From CAWDLX01 sp046728155 (GTDB lineage Bacteria; Actinomycetota; Actinomycetes; Mycobacteriales; Micromonosporaceae): a stretch of 22,544 nucleotides of DNA. The stretch spans positions 1 to 22,544 of the forward strand of contig JBKPDY010000019.1 in assembly GCA_046728155.1 (NCBI GenBank). Direction: 5' to 3'. Each line of letters starts with the position of its first letter. Position 1 is the first letter of the stretch. The position numbers were made by a program, and so were the translations under genes. The notes under the pieces are model-generated. The model saw only the letters and a program-made list of their open reading frames with translations, did not search any database and had not been told where the DNA came from. This document shows positions 1 to 6,636 of the stretch, piece after piece.

Positions 1-210
1 GCAGGGCCGCTGGGCCCGAGGCGCGCAGCGAGCGCGGAGGCGAGGCGGAGTGACCGAGCCGACAGCGAGCGAGCATCGCAGGGCCGCTGGGCCCGAGGCG
101 CGCAGCGAGCGCGGAGGCGAGGCGGAGTGACCGAGCCGACAGCGAGCGAGCATCGCAGGGCCGCTGGGCCCGAGGCGCGCAGCGAGCGCGGAGGCGAGGC
201 GGAGTGACCG
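1..210 (+). repeat. 77-bp tandem repeat array carrying the degV start codon
   Basis: Units begin at 1, 78 and 155 (period 77 bp). The first two are identical; the third matches through GTGACCG (to 210) and then becomes degV coding sequence. The array may continue upstream of the window. Each unit holds a GGAGG-like Shine-Dalgarno and the heptamer GTGACCG at 50, 127 and 204. Read from each GTG there is a 26-codon ORF (50-130 and 127-207) whose TGA overlaps the next GTG as GTGA; the last overlap is with degV itself. The encoded peptide is rich in Glu, Arg and Ala and looks like no known domain. Whether it is translated is unknown. Confidence 0.9.
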
Positions 211-1046
211 TTCGGGTGGTCACCGATTCCACCGCTTACCTTCCCGCCGACAGGTCGACCGGGCTGAGCGTCGTTCCGCTCACGGTCACCATCTCCGGCC
301 GGGATGGCCTCGAAGGGGTGGACGTATCGCCCGACGACGTCGCCCGCGCGCTCGATGAAAGGCGGGCGCCGGTGACCACATCCCGGCCCGCACCGGCCGC
401 GTTCGCCGAGGTCTACCGGAAGCTTTTCGATGGCGGCGCCACCGCGATCGTCTCGGTACATCTGTCAAAGGCGCTATCGGGCACGATCGACTCGGCGGTC
501 CAGGCGGCCGAGGAGTTCGACGGACGCGTGCTGGTGGCCGACTCCGCGACGACCGGCATGGGACTTGGTTTCGTTGCCCTGGCCGCTAAGCTCAGCGCCG
601 ATCAGGGCGATGATGCCGGTGCCGTACGGGCGGCGGCGCTCGCGGCGGTCGGGCGGACCAGCACTCTGTTCTATGTGGACACGCTGGAGTTCCTCCGTCG
701 TGGCGGGCGGATCAGTGCCGCATCGGCCCTCCTGGGCACCGCCTTGTCGGTCAAGCCGATCTTGCACGTCGTCGGCGGCCAGGTCGTGTTGCGGGAGAAG
801 GTACGCACGTCGACGCGTGCCCTGGCCCGGCTGGCCGACCTGGCGACCGAGGCGTCGGGAGAGTCTGATGTGGACATCGCTGTGCAGCACCTCGCCGCCG
901 CCGACCGTGCGGAGGCGTTGCACATGGCTCTTCGTGACCGGTTGGGCGCTCGGATCCGCACGGGCTACGTACTCGAAGTAGGTGCCGCGCTGGCCGCGCA
1001 CACCGGACCAGGAGTAATCGGCGTCGCGCTGTACCGCCACCCGTAG
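204..1046 (+). CDS. DegV family fatty-acid-binding protein
   Basis: 280 aa, the usual DegV length. DegV/FakB proteins bind one fatty acid in a deep pocket; in firmicutes FakB presents it to the kinase FakA for phosphorylation. No FakA-like gene is in the window, so the partner here is unknown. Family landmarks visible: N-terminal VVTDSTA, TTSRPAP around residue 58 (ligand-site TS pair), LSKALSGT around residue 87, FLRRGGRIS, the SVKPIL segment and the C-terminal HTGPGVIG. No signal peptide, so cytosolic. The GTG at 204 is chosen because the conserved beta strand starts immediately after it and a GGAGG lies about 9 nt upstream. Its start codon is embedded in the last copy of the upstream repeat. 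Function is a family assignment; the true ligand cannot be read from the sequence. Confidence 0.9.
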   Translation: MTVRVVTDSTAYLPADRSTGLSVVPLTVTISGRDGLEGVDVSPDDVARALDERRAPVTTSRPAPAAFAEVYRKLFDGGATAIVSVHLSKALSGTIDSAVQAAEEFDGRVLVADSATTGMGLGFVALAAKLSADQGDDAGAVRAAALAAVGRTSTLFYVDTLEFLRRGGRISAASALLGTALSVKPILHVVGGQVVLREKVRTSTRALARLADLATEASGESDVDIAVQHLAAADRAEALHMALRDRLGARIRTGYVLEVGAALAAHTGPGVIGVALYRHP

Positions 1047-1075
1047 CCATACCAGATCATCCGGGGTTCCACGAG

Positions 1076-1119
1076 TTATCCACAGACGCATAGTTGTCCA
1101 CAACGTCCCTTGTGGACTG
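1076..1119. promoter_or_regulatory. cluster of three DnaA-box-like sites
   Basis: TTATCCACA at 1076-1084 matches the classical DnaA box exactly, TTGTCCACA at 1094-1102 matches the actinobacterial form, and TGTGGACTG at 1111-1119 is a 7/9 match in the opposite orientation. The last two also form a perfect 8-bp inverted repeat (1096-1103 / 1110-1117) with a 6-nt spacer, which could instead be a hairpin after degV. The cluster lies between degV and the comEA promoter. DnaA binding is inferred from sequence only. Confidence 0.45.
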
Positions 1120-1143
1120 TTTCGGTCGTGCCGGGTCGATGGC

Positions 1144-1149
1144 TAGCGT
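1144..1149 (+). promoter_or_regulatory. -10 box of leaderless comEA promoter
   Basis: TAGCGT fits TANNNT and ends 7 nt before the ATG at 1157, so transcription would begin at the start codon. No Shine-Dalgarno precedes that ATG. No clear -35 is visible. Confidence 0.6.
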
Positions 1150-1156
1150 CGTCCGC

Positions 1157-1759
1157 ATGTCGAGCCATCGGACCGCTCGTGCCGCCTGGGATATCGGCAG
1201 CACCGGGGTCCGAGCGCTGGCGGTCTTCGCCGTCGTCATCGCCGGTCTGGCCGCGATTCTCGCGTGGCACGGCAGGCCGTCGGTGCAGCCGGTGGCTCCT
1301 GGCCCGATGACGTCGGCGGCTCCGACGCGGGCCGCGTCGGCGAGCATGATCGTCGTCGCCGTCTCCGGGCGGGTCGGGCATCCGGGGTTGGTGCGCCTGC
1401 CCGCTGGCGCCCGCGTCGCTGACGCCATCGATGCGGCGGGTGGTGTCCTGCGTGGGACGGACACCGCCGGCCTCAACCTCGCTCGCAAGGTGACCGATGG
1501 CGAGCTCATCGCGGTCGGGATCCCCGGCGCCACAGTGAGCGGTGTCCAGGGTACCGGTACCGGCGGTGGGCAGGTCAGCCTTAACACGGCCACTCTTGAC
1601 CAACTCGAGACTCTCCCCGGAGTCGGGCCCGTGCTCGCCCAGCGCATCATCGACTACCGCGACCAGCACGGCGGATTCACCTCGGTCGACCAACTGCACC
1701 AGGTCAGCGGGATCGGCGACGCGAAGTTCAACGATCTCAAGAACCGGGTGACCCTATGA
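1157..1759 (+). CDS. comEA: competence protein ComEA, DNA-binding helix-hairpin-helix protein
   Basis: 200 aa from the ATG at 1157; a longer frame opens at 1094, but the -10 box TAGCGT 7 nt ahead of 1157 favours this start. An N-terminal membrane segment (about residues 18-38) anchors the protein outside the membrane. Next come a Pro/Ala/Thr linker, an SLBB-type beta-grasp domain (about 64-125, MIVVAVSGRVGHPG onward), a Gly/Thr linker, and a C-terminal double helix-hairpin-helix (about 139-200) with LNTATLDQLETLPGVGP and VSGIGDAKF. ComEA binds double-stranded DNA at the cell surface and passes it to the ComEC channel, encoded next. Actinobacteria often keep this pair without proven natural competence. 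Its TGA overlaps the ATG of a short ORF that leads to comEC. Confidence 0.93.
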   Translation: MSSHRTARAAWDIGSTGVRALAVFAVVIAGLAAILAWHGRPSVQPVAPGPMTSAAPTRAASASMIVVAVSGRVGHPGLVRLPAGARVADAIDAAGGVLRGTDTAGLNLARKVTDGELIAVGIPGATVSGVQGTGTGGGQVSLNTATLDQLETLPGVGPVLAQRIIDYRDQHGGFTSVDQLHQVSGIGDAKFNDLKNRVTL

Positions 1760-1896
1760 GCGAGATGAGCGAGCGGAGCGGGCCGGCGGCGCCTGGACCG
1801 AGCCGGCCCGCCGACGCCGTCGAGGTTTCTGTACCGCGAGGGAAGGCGGCGTCATCGGCGGCCGCGGGAGCGAGCGAGCCAGCGAGCACCACATGA
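1756..1896 (+). CDS. 46-codon bridging ORF between comEA and comEC
   Basis: ATG at 1756 overlaps the comEA stop as ATGA, the frame stays open for 46 codons, and its TGA (1894-1896) overlaps the comEC ATG as ATGA. It thus joins comEA to comEC with two 4-bp couplings. The peptide is Ser/Ala/Pro/Glu-rich without a recognisable domain. Its N-terminus resembles the ComEC N-terminus because the DNA is duplicated (1765-1792 against 1893-1920). It may be a coupling device rather than a functional protein, or simply untranslated repeat DNA. Confidence 0.35.
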   Translation: MSEMSERSGPAAPGPSRPADAVEVSVPRGKAASSAAAGASEPASTT

Positions 1897-1920
1897 GCGA
1901 AGGGAGCGGCCCGGCGGCTC
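1756..1920 (+). repeat. duplicated comEC start region
   Basis: The 28 bp at 1765-1792, starting ATGAGCGAG, match 1893-1920, the first codons of comEC, at 24 of 28 positions. ATGAGCGAG also occurs at 1756, directly ahead of the first copy. The segment between comEA stop and comEC start is rich in AGCGAGC motifs like those in the arrays ahead of degV and rsmE. Start-to-start distance 1756 to 1893 is 137 bp (3n-1). Confidence 0.75.
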
Positions 1921-4289
1921 AGATCCGGCGCCCGGCTGATCTGCGACTGTACGGAGTCGCGGCGGGAGTGTGGACCACAAGCTTCGCCGGGCTGTGGTTG
2001 ACCGCGGAGCGGGGCCTGATGGTGGCTCTGGTCGCCGCCGCAGTCGCCGCGGTGGCGTCATTCGCTCTGCGTCGAGGCGCTGTGGACGTTCGACTTCGCC
2101 GTAGTCGATCGGGTGGCGCGCACCGCGACTACCGCCACTCGGCGGCACTCGGCTGGGCCGTCGTAGCGATCGCTCTAGGTGCCGTTTGCGGCGCTGTCTC
2201 GACGGCTGCCCGTACCGTGACGAGAGACTCGGATCCACTCGCGGCCTTGGCCCGTGAGCACGCAACTGTCCACCTCGAGGCCACCGTTACCGACGATCCA
2301 CACCGCGTCGGTGTGGCATCGCGGCCGATGTATCTTGTGCCCTCGACGCTCACGCGAGTCCAGACACCCGGCGTCGGCGTCGCCACCGATGTCTCGGTCG
2401 TGGTCTTCGGCACCACGCCGCCATGGCGCGAACTGCTTCCCAGCCAACGGTTCGCCGTCGACGCCCACCTCGCCCCTGCTCGCGGTGGAGATCTCATCGC
2501 GGCCGTGGCCAGCGCCCAGGGCGACCCGATCCTGCTGGGCCGTCCATCATGGACTCAGACGGTGGCTGGACGGCTGCGCGCCGGCCTCCAAGCTGCGTGC
2601 GCCGGCCTTCCGGCGGGTCCCGCTGGACTCTTGCCGGGGCTTGTGCTGGGCGACACCAGCCGGCTCGACCCCTCGATCGAGGACGAGTTCCGCACGACCG
2701 GGCTCACCCATCTGGTCGCCGTCTCAGGTGCAAACGTCGCGATCGTGCTCGGTGTCGTACTCTTCGTCGCGCGATGGTGCCGGGCCGGGCCGGTGCTCGC
2801 GGCCGGCGTCTGCCTGCTGGCGCTGATTGGATTCGTCATCCTGGCCCGGCCATCGCCCAGCGTCGTACGTGCAGCAGCCATGGGCGTGGTTGGGCTGTTG
2901 GCGCTCGCGTCCGGGCGGCGTGCGGCCGCCGCGCCCGCGCTCGCCGTCGCGGTGGTTGCCGGTCTGCTGTGGAACCCCGCGCTGGCGGCCGATGCTGGCT
3001 TCGCTCTATCCACCTTGGCCACCGGCGCACTGATCCTGCTCGCCCCGCGCTGGCGGGACAAGCTCGTGGCTCGTGGCGCGCCGGGGGTCCTGGCCGAGTC
3101 ATTCGCCGTACCAGCGGCGGCGCAGGTGGCCTGCGGTCCCGTCCTCGTCATGCTCGCCGGCGGGGTCAGCCTCGTCGCGGTACCGGCGAACCTGCTCGCC
3201 GCTCCGGCGGTGGCTCCGGCGACCCTGCTCGGAGTCGGCTCGACCGTCATCACTCCACTGTGGAGCGAGGGCGGTCGCGCGCTCGCCTGGCTGGCGATAT
3301 GGCCGGCTCAATGGCTGGTCTGGATAGCCCATCAGGGAGCCCAGATCCCCGACGCGACACTGCCGTGGCCGGCGGGTGTCGCCGGCGGTTCGCTGCTCGC
3401 CGTGGTTACCGTCGGGGTGCTCGTCGTCACGCGCTGGCCGGCCGCGACCCGCGTCGTGATGATCGGCAGTCTCGCGGTCGCGGTGGGCGCCGTTCCGGTA
3501 CGGGTGCTCGCGAGCGGATGGCCGCCGGGCGGTGCCGTTCTGGTGGTCTGTGACGTCGGCCAAGGGGATGCCCTGGTGCTTCCGGTCGCCACGCATGATG
3601 CCGTTGTGGTGGACACCGGGCCCGAACCGTCCGCGGTCGACGGGTGCCTGCGCCGGCTCCGGGTTTCCACCGTCGACCTGCTCGTCCTGACCCATTTTCA
3701 CCTCGACCATGTGGGCGGCATCACCGGTGTCCTCGACGGTCGGACCGTGGCGGGCGTGCTCGAATCCCCGTATCACGCGCCGCCGGAAGGGGAGCGGCTG
3801 GTCCACACCGCCGTGGCGGCGCTTCCTGTTGCCGATGCCGTGCCGGGATGGTCCTACGCGCGGGGCGGGCTGGCGCTGCGGGTCATCGGCCCGACGACCA
3901 TGCACGCCGGAACCCGATCCGACCCGAACAACAACTCCGTGGTCCTGCACGTCGTGAGCGCTGGCATCACGATGCTGCTGGCCGGGGACGCCGAGACGGA
4001 GGAGCAGCAGGACCTGTGCTCGCTCGACCCGAGCGACCTGCGAGCAGACGTCCTCAAGGTCGCCCATCACGGCTCGGCCTTCCAGGATCCGTGCTTCCTC
4101 GAGGGGGTGGCGCCACGCATCGCAGTGGTCAGCGTGAGCGTCGACAACCCCTACGGACATCCGAATAAGGCCGTGCTTGCCCGGCTGACCGGAGCCGGCG
4201 TACGGGTCCTACGGACAGATCGGGACGGTGATGTTGCCGTGGCGGCGGACGGCGATGACCTCCTTGTGGCGACCCGCGGCCCGCCATGA
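1893..4289 (+). CDS. comEC: competence protein ComEC/Rec2, DNA uptake channel
   Basis: 798 aa, full length for the family. ComEC forms the membrane pore that moves single-stranded DNA into the cytoplasm. N-terminal membrane segments (about residues 20-100) are followed by a DUF4131-like soluble region and then the Competence domain with many hydrophobic helices (about 230-520), opened by the characteristic GLTHLVAVSGANVAIV. The C-terminal metallo-beta-lactamase-like domain starts near residue 550 with VCDVGQGDALVL. It has the metal motif HFHLDH at 601-606, then NNNSVVLHV, LLAGDAE and KVAHHGS, so the nuclease-like site looks intact. The ATG at 1893 overlaps the stop of the preceding short ORF. 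It follows comEA, and holA comes 109 bp downstream. No frameshift or lost motif is seen. Confidence 0.95.
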   Translation: MSEGSGPAAQIRRPADLRLYGVAAGVWTTSFAGLWLTAERGLMVALVAAAVAAVASFALRRGAVDVRLRRSRSGGAHRDYRHSAALGWAVVAIALGAVCGAVSTAARTVTRDSDPLAALAREHATVHLEATVTDDPHRVGVASRPMYLVPSTLTRVQTPGVGVATDVSVVVFGTTPPWRELLPSQRFAVDAHLAPARGGDLIAAVASAQGDPILLGRPSWTQTVAGRLRAGLQAACAGLPAGPAGLLPGLVLGDTSRLDPSIEDEFRTTGLTHLVAVSGANVAIVLGVVLFVARWCRAGPVLAAGVCLLALIGFVILARPSPSVVRAAAMGVVGLLALASGRRAAAAPALAVAVVAGLLWNPALAADAGFALSTLATGALILLAPRWRDKLVARGAPGVLAESFAVPAAAQVACGPVLVMLAGGVSLVAVPANLLAAPAVAPATLLGVGSTVITPLWSEGGRALAWLAIWPAQWLVWIAHQGAQIPDATLPWPAGVAGGSLLAVVTVGVLVVTRWPAATRVVMIGSLAVAVGAVPVRVLASGWPPGGAVLVVCDVGQGDALVLPVATHDAVVVDTGPEPSAVDGCLRRLRVSTVDLLVLTHFHLDHVGGITGVLDGRTVAGVLESPYHAPPEGERLVHTAVAALPVADAVPGWSYARGGLALRVIGPTTMHAGTRSDPNNNSVVLHVVSAGITMLLAGDAETEEQQDLCSLDPSDLRADVLKVAHHGSAFQDPCFLEGVAPRIAVVSVSVDNPYGHPNKAVLARLTGAGVRVLRTDRDGDVAVAADGDDLLVATRGPP

Positions 4290-4385
4290 CGGGGATGTCT
4301 GGCCTGTCCCGCCCGTCGGTAAGGCGTGGTTTCGCAGCGGCTGTGCGTCGCACGTGTGCTCTGAGCGGTCGCCGGGCGACCGTGC

Positions 4386-4391
4386 AACGAT
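4386..4391 (+). promoter_or_regulatory. possible -10 box for holA
   Basis: AACGAT is one base off TANNNT and lies 7 nt before the ATG at 4399, the spacing seen at other leaderless genes here. Weak on its own. Confidence 0.3.
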
Positions 4392-4398
4392 GGTGCGC

Positions 4399-5361
4399 AT
4401 GACGGCCGGCGCCCCACGACTCGTCATTGGCGAGGAAGAACTGCTGGTGGCTCGTGGTATCGCAACGGCGGTCGCACAGGCTCGGCTGGAGAACCCCGAC
4501 ATCGACGTGATGGAGTTCAACGCCGGCGACATGACCGTCGGCGATCTGCTCGCCGCTGTCAGCCCGTCGCTGTTCGGCGATGGCAGGGTCGTCGTAGTCC
4601 ACGGAGCGCACGACGCGTCGAAGGAGCTCGCCGCGGCCATCCTGGACTACGCGGCGGCCCCGGAACCCGACATCGTTCTCGTCGTCACGCATGCCGGCGG
4701 CGCCAAGGGCCGAGCGGTCGCCGATGGGCTGCGGGAGGTAGGCGCCGCCGTCACCAGTGCGGCGAAGATCACCAAGCCGCGCGAGCGGGTCGAGTTCGTC
4801 CGGGCCGAGGTCATAAGGGCCGGCGGGCGCTGCGCTGAACCGGCCGCCGAGGCGCTGATCGCCGCCGTCGGCAACGACCTGCGGGAGCTCGCCGCCGCCG
4901 CGGCGCAACTGGTCGCCGACACGGACGGGCGGATCGAGGTCGCGACGGTCGCCCGCTACTACCGGGGCCGGGCCGAGGTCAGTGGTTATACGGTCTCCGA
5001 CGCCGCGATCGTGGGCGACGTGCCGGCCGCCCTCGAGTCGTTGCGTTGGGCACTGCAGGTCGGCGTCGATCCGGTGCCGATCGCCGACGCGCTCGCCGAC
5101 GGGGTGCGGACCGTGTCTCGCGTCGCCAGTGCCGGGCGTGGCAACTCGTACCAGGTCGCCACGACGCTTGGAATGCAGCAGTGGAAGGTCGAGCGGGCCC
5201 AGCGCCAGGCTCGGGGCTGGACACCCGAAACCCTGGCCGAAGCGATGCGGATCACCGCGGAGTGCAACGCCGCGGTGAAGGGTGGCTCTGACGATCGTGG
5301 GTTCGCGCTCGAACGCGCCGTATTCCAGTTGGCCGCCGCCCGCGCGGCGAGGTCGTCGTGA
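4399..5361 (+). CDS. holA: DNA polymerase III delta subunit
   Basis: 320 aa from ATG 4399; ATG 4390 in the same frame adds three residues, and a long upstream extension from 4228 is unlikely because it overlaps comEC. Delta is the clamp-loader subunit that opens the beta sliding clamp. Family features seen: the N-terminal P-loop-like fold lacking a Walker A, beginning RLVIGEEELLVARGI; the early motif LLAAVSPSLFGDGRVVVVHGA that matches the beta-binding region of actinobacterial delta; and the C-terminal collar region with VASAGRGNSYQVATTLGM and FALERAVFQLAAAR. Position after comEC is the standard actinobacterial order, which supports the call. The TGA overlaps the next gene's GTG as GTGA (5358-5361). 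Confidence 0.9.
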   Translation: MTAGAPRLVIGEEELLVARGIATAVAQARLENPDIDVMEFNAGDMTVGDLLAAVSPSLFGDGRVVVVHGAHDASKELAAAILDYAAAPEPDIVLVVTHAGGAKGRAVADGLREVGAAVTSAAKITKPRERVEFVRAEVIRAGGRCAEPAAEALIAAVGNDLRELAAAAAQLVADTDGRIEVATVARYYRGRAEVSGYTVSDAAIVGDVPAALESLRWALQVGVDPVPIADALADGVRTVSRVASAGRGNSYQVATTLGMQQWKVERAQRQARGWTPETLAEAMRITAECNAAVKGGSDDRGFALERAVFQLAAARAARSS

Positions 5362-5921
5362 CCGCGGCCAAGCGGCCGCTGTATTTTCGTCTGCTGCGGG
5401 TCCAGCACCTCACGATGCGGCCGTGGCAGGTCTTCCTGCTGTTCGAGGGTTCGATCGGGCTCGGTGGCCTGCTTGCGCTGGCCGACATCGTCAGCCCGTG
5501 GGGCGTGCTCGCAATACCCGTCGCAGTGGCCGCGATGGTGAAGATCAACGACGTGATCTCAGCCGCCATGCTCGAGCCAATGGCTGACGCCCAACTACGT
5601 ACGCCCGGGATCCTGCCCCGTCGCGCGAGCGGCCACAGCCCTGTTCCCCGCACCGGCCGCGTCACCGCGCGGATCGAAGAGGACGACGCCATCGCCGATC
5701 CGGCGGCTCGCCCGGACGGCGTCGCCCGGGGCGTCGCCCGTCCCCGCTACCGGGGGATCGCGCCAGCCGGCGGGAGCCGTCGCCTGCCGCGCCCCGGCAT
5801 CCAGACACCCGAGGCTCCCATCCCCGAGCACACGCCGGTCGAGACGATCGTCAATCCGGTGCCGCGCCGTCGGGAGGGTGCCGATCGGCGGAGCCGCGGG
5901 AACCAGGGCCGCTTCGAGTAA
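5358..5921 (+). CDS. conserved actinobacterial membrane protein, function unknown
   Basis: 187 aa, GTG start overlapping the holA stop by 4 bp, so co-translated with holA. A basic N-terminus (KRPLYFRLLRVQHL) precedes two hydrophobic segments at about residues 24-44 and 47-65, separated by a short SPWG turn, giving a hairpin in the membrane. The rest, about residues 75-187, is polar and disorder-prone, rich in Arg, Pro and Gly, probably cytoplasmic. I recognise no enzymatic motif. Similar two-helix proteins beside holA are seen in related actinobacteria, from general knowledge. Function is not assignable. Confidence 0.75.
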   Translation: MTAAKRPLYFRLLRVQHLTMRPWQVFLLFEGSIGLGGLLALADIVSPWGVLAIPVAVAAMVKINDVISAAMLEPMADAQLRTPGILPRRASGHSPVPRTGRVTARIEEDDAIADPAARPDGVARGVARPRYRGIAPAGGSRRLPRPGIQTPEAPIPEHTPVETIVNPVPRRREGADRRSRGNQGRFE

Positions 5922-6170
5922 CGCGGGCGTCCCAGCTCGGGTCGTACTCGGGTCGTGCCAAGCGCTCGTCTCGCGCCGCTTGCGCCGATCGGCGTCCAGT
6001 ATCGCCGACGCCGGCTGGGAGCCTGTCGCGGCATTCGTGAAATGAGGTGTCCCGAGCGTGACGTTGAAGGATCGAGCGAACGGCTGCGTGAGCTACGTGT
6101 CCGTCTGCACGGTACGCCGAGTTTGTCCGGGTATGCTCCGCGGTTGCAGGAGAGCGCGAGCCCTTGTGGC
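5922..6170. other. intergenic region with no gene seen
   Basis: 249 bp between two converging genes. It contains a short direct repeat CTCGGGTCGT (about 5935-5954) and a 5-bp stem GAGCC/GGCTC near 6157-6171 at the rpsT end that could help terminate rpsT. An open frame reading across into rpsT antisense is a shadow. No RNA gene is recognisable. Confidence 0.5.
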
Positions 6171-6437
6171 TCAGGACGAAAGAGACTCGATGCGCTTGGC
6201 GATGGCGGACTTGCGGTTGGCGGCCTGGTTCTTGTGAATGACTCCCTTGCTGGCGGCCTGGTCCAGCTTGCGAGTGGCGGCGCGCAGCGCGACCCCGGCA
6301 GCCTCGGCGTCGCCGCCGGCCACGGTCTCATGGAACCTGCGGATAGCGGTCTTCAGCGAGGACTTGACCGCCTTGTTACGCATGCGGCGCTTCTCGTTCT
6401 GCTTGTTCCGCTTGATCTGCGACTTGATGTTCGCCAC
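6171..6437 (-). CDS. rpsT: 30S ribosomal protein S20
   Basis: 88 aa, the normal S20 length. GTG start at 6437-6435; the first residues are (V)ANIKSQIKRNKQNEKRR, the standard S20 N-terminus with the AxIKSxxKR pattern. The internal K-A-A-S-K-G-V-I-H-K-N-Q-A-A-R-K-S segment near the C-terminus is diagnostic. S20 binds 16S rRNA early in 30S assembly. An AGGACGAGG stretch about 7 nt upstream acts as Shine-Dalgarno. The gene is divergent from lepA, the usual actinobacterial arrangement. The much longer minus-strand frame through this gene extends into lepA antisense and is not real. Confidence 0.97.
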   Translation of the reverse strand: MANIKSQIKRNKQNEKRRMRNKAVKSSLKTAIRRFHETVAGGDAEAAGVALRAATRKLDQAASKGVIHKNQAANRKSAIAKRIESLSS

Positions 6438-6510
6438 TCGACAGCCTCGTCCTAGGTCGTAAAGAGTGTCCGGATTTCGAGCACGCGGCAGCCACTGCAC
6501 GCGACGCCTG

Positions 6511-6540
6511 ATCGTACCAGTCGGCCCCTCGGCCACCCAA
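6511..6540 (-). promoter_or_regulatory. rpsT promoter
   Basis: On the minus strand TACGAT (6516-6511) is a good -10, and TTGGGT (6540-6535) a partial -35 with an 18-nt spacer. It predicts a leader of roughly 65-70 nt before rpsT, enough for the translational autocontrol known for S20 in other bacteria; that control is not shown here. Confidence 0.5.
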
Positions 6541-6636
6541 ACCGTCCACGACCAGGGCAGCCCGCGTGAGCATGGGACCATAGAGCAGTGCGCCGCACCG
6601 CGGCCCCTATCCGTATCTATGCCGACAAGGATCATC

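Noticed and set aside
1..210. CRISPR array
   Set aside because: Units are directly contiguous with no variable spacers, and the last unit merges into a coding sequence.
2423..3553. Long plus-strand frame inside comEC
   Set aside because: Arg-rich shadow of a high-GC gene; comEC has intact domains in its own frame here.
3099..4160. 353-codon minus-strand frame opposite comEC
   Set aside because: Antisense shadow over the conserved metallo-beta-lactamase-like domain, no recognisable domain or ribosome-binding site.
6090..6170. tRNA or riboswitch near the rpsT end
   Set aside because: No cloverleaf or known aptamer core could be drawn; only a short stem is visible.
5955..6455. Plus-strand frame across rpsT
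   Set aside because: Antisense to ribosomal protein S20; its sequence is a frame shadow.
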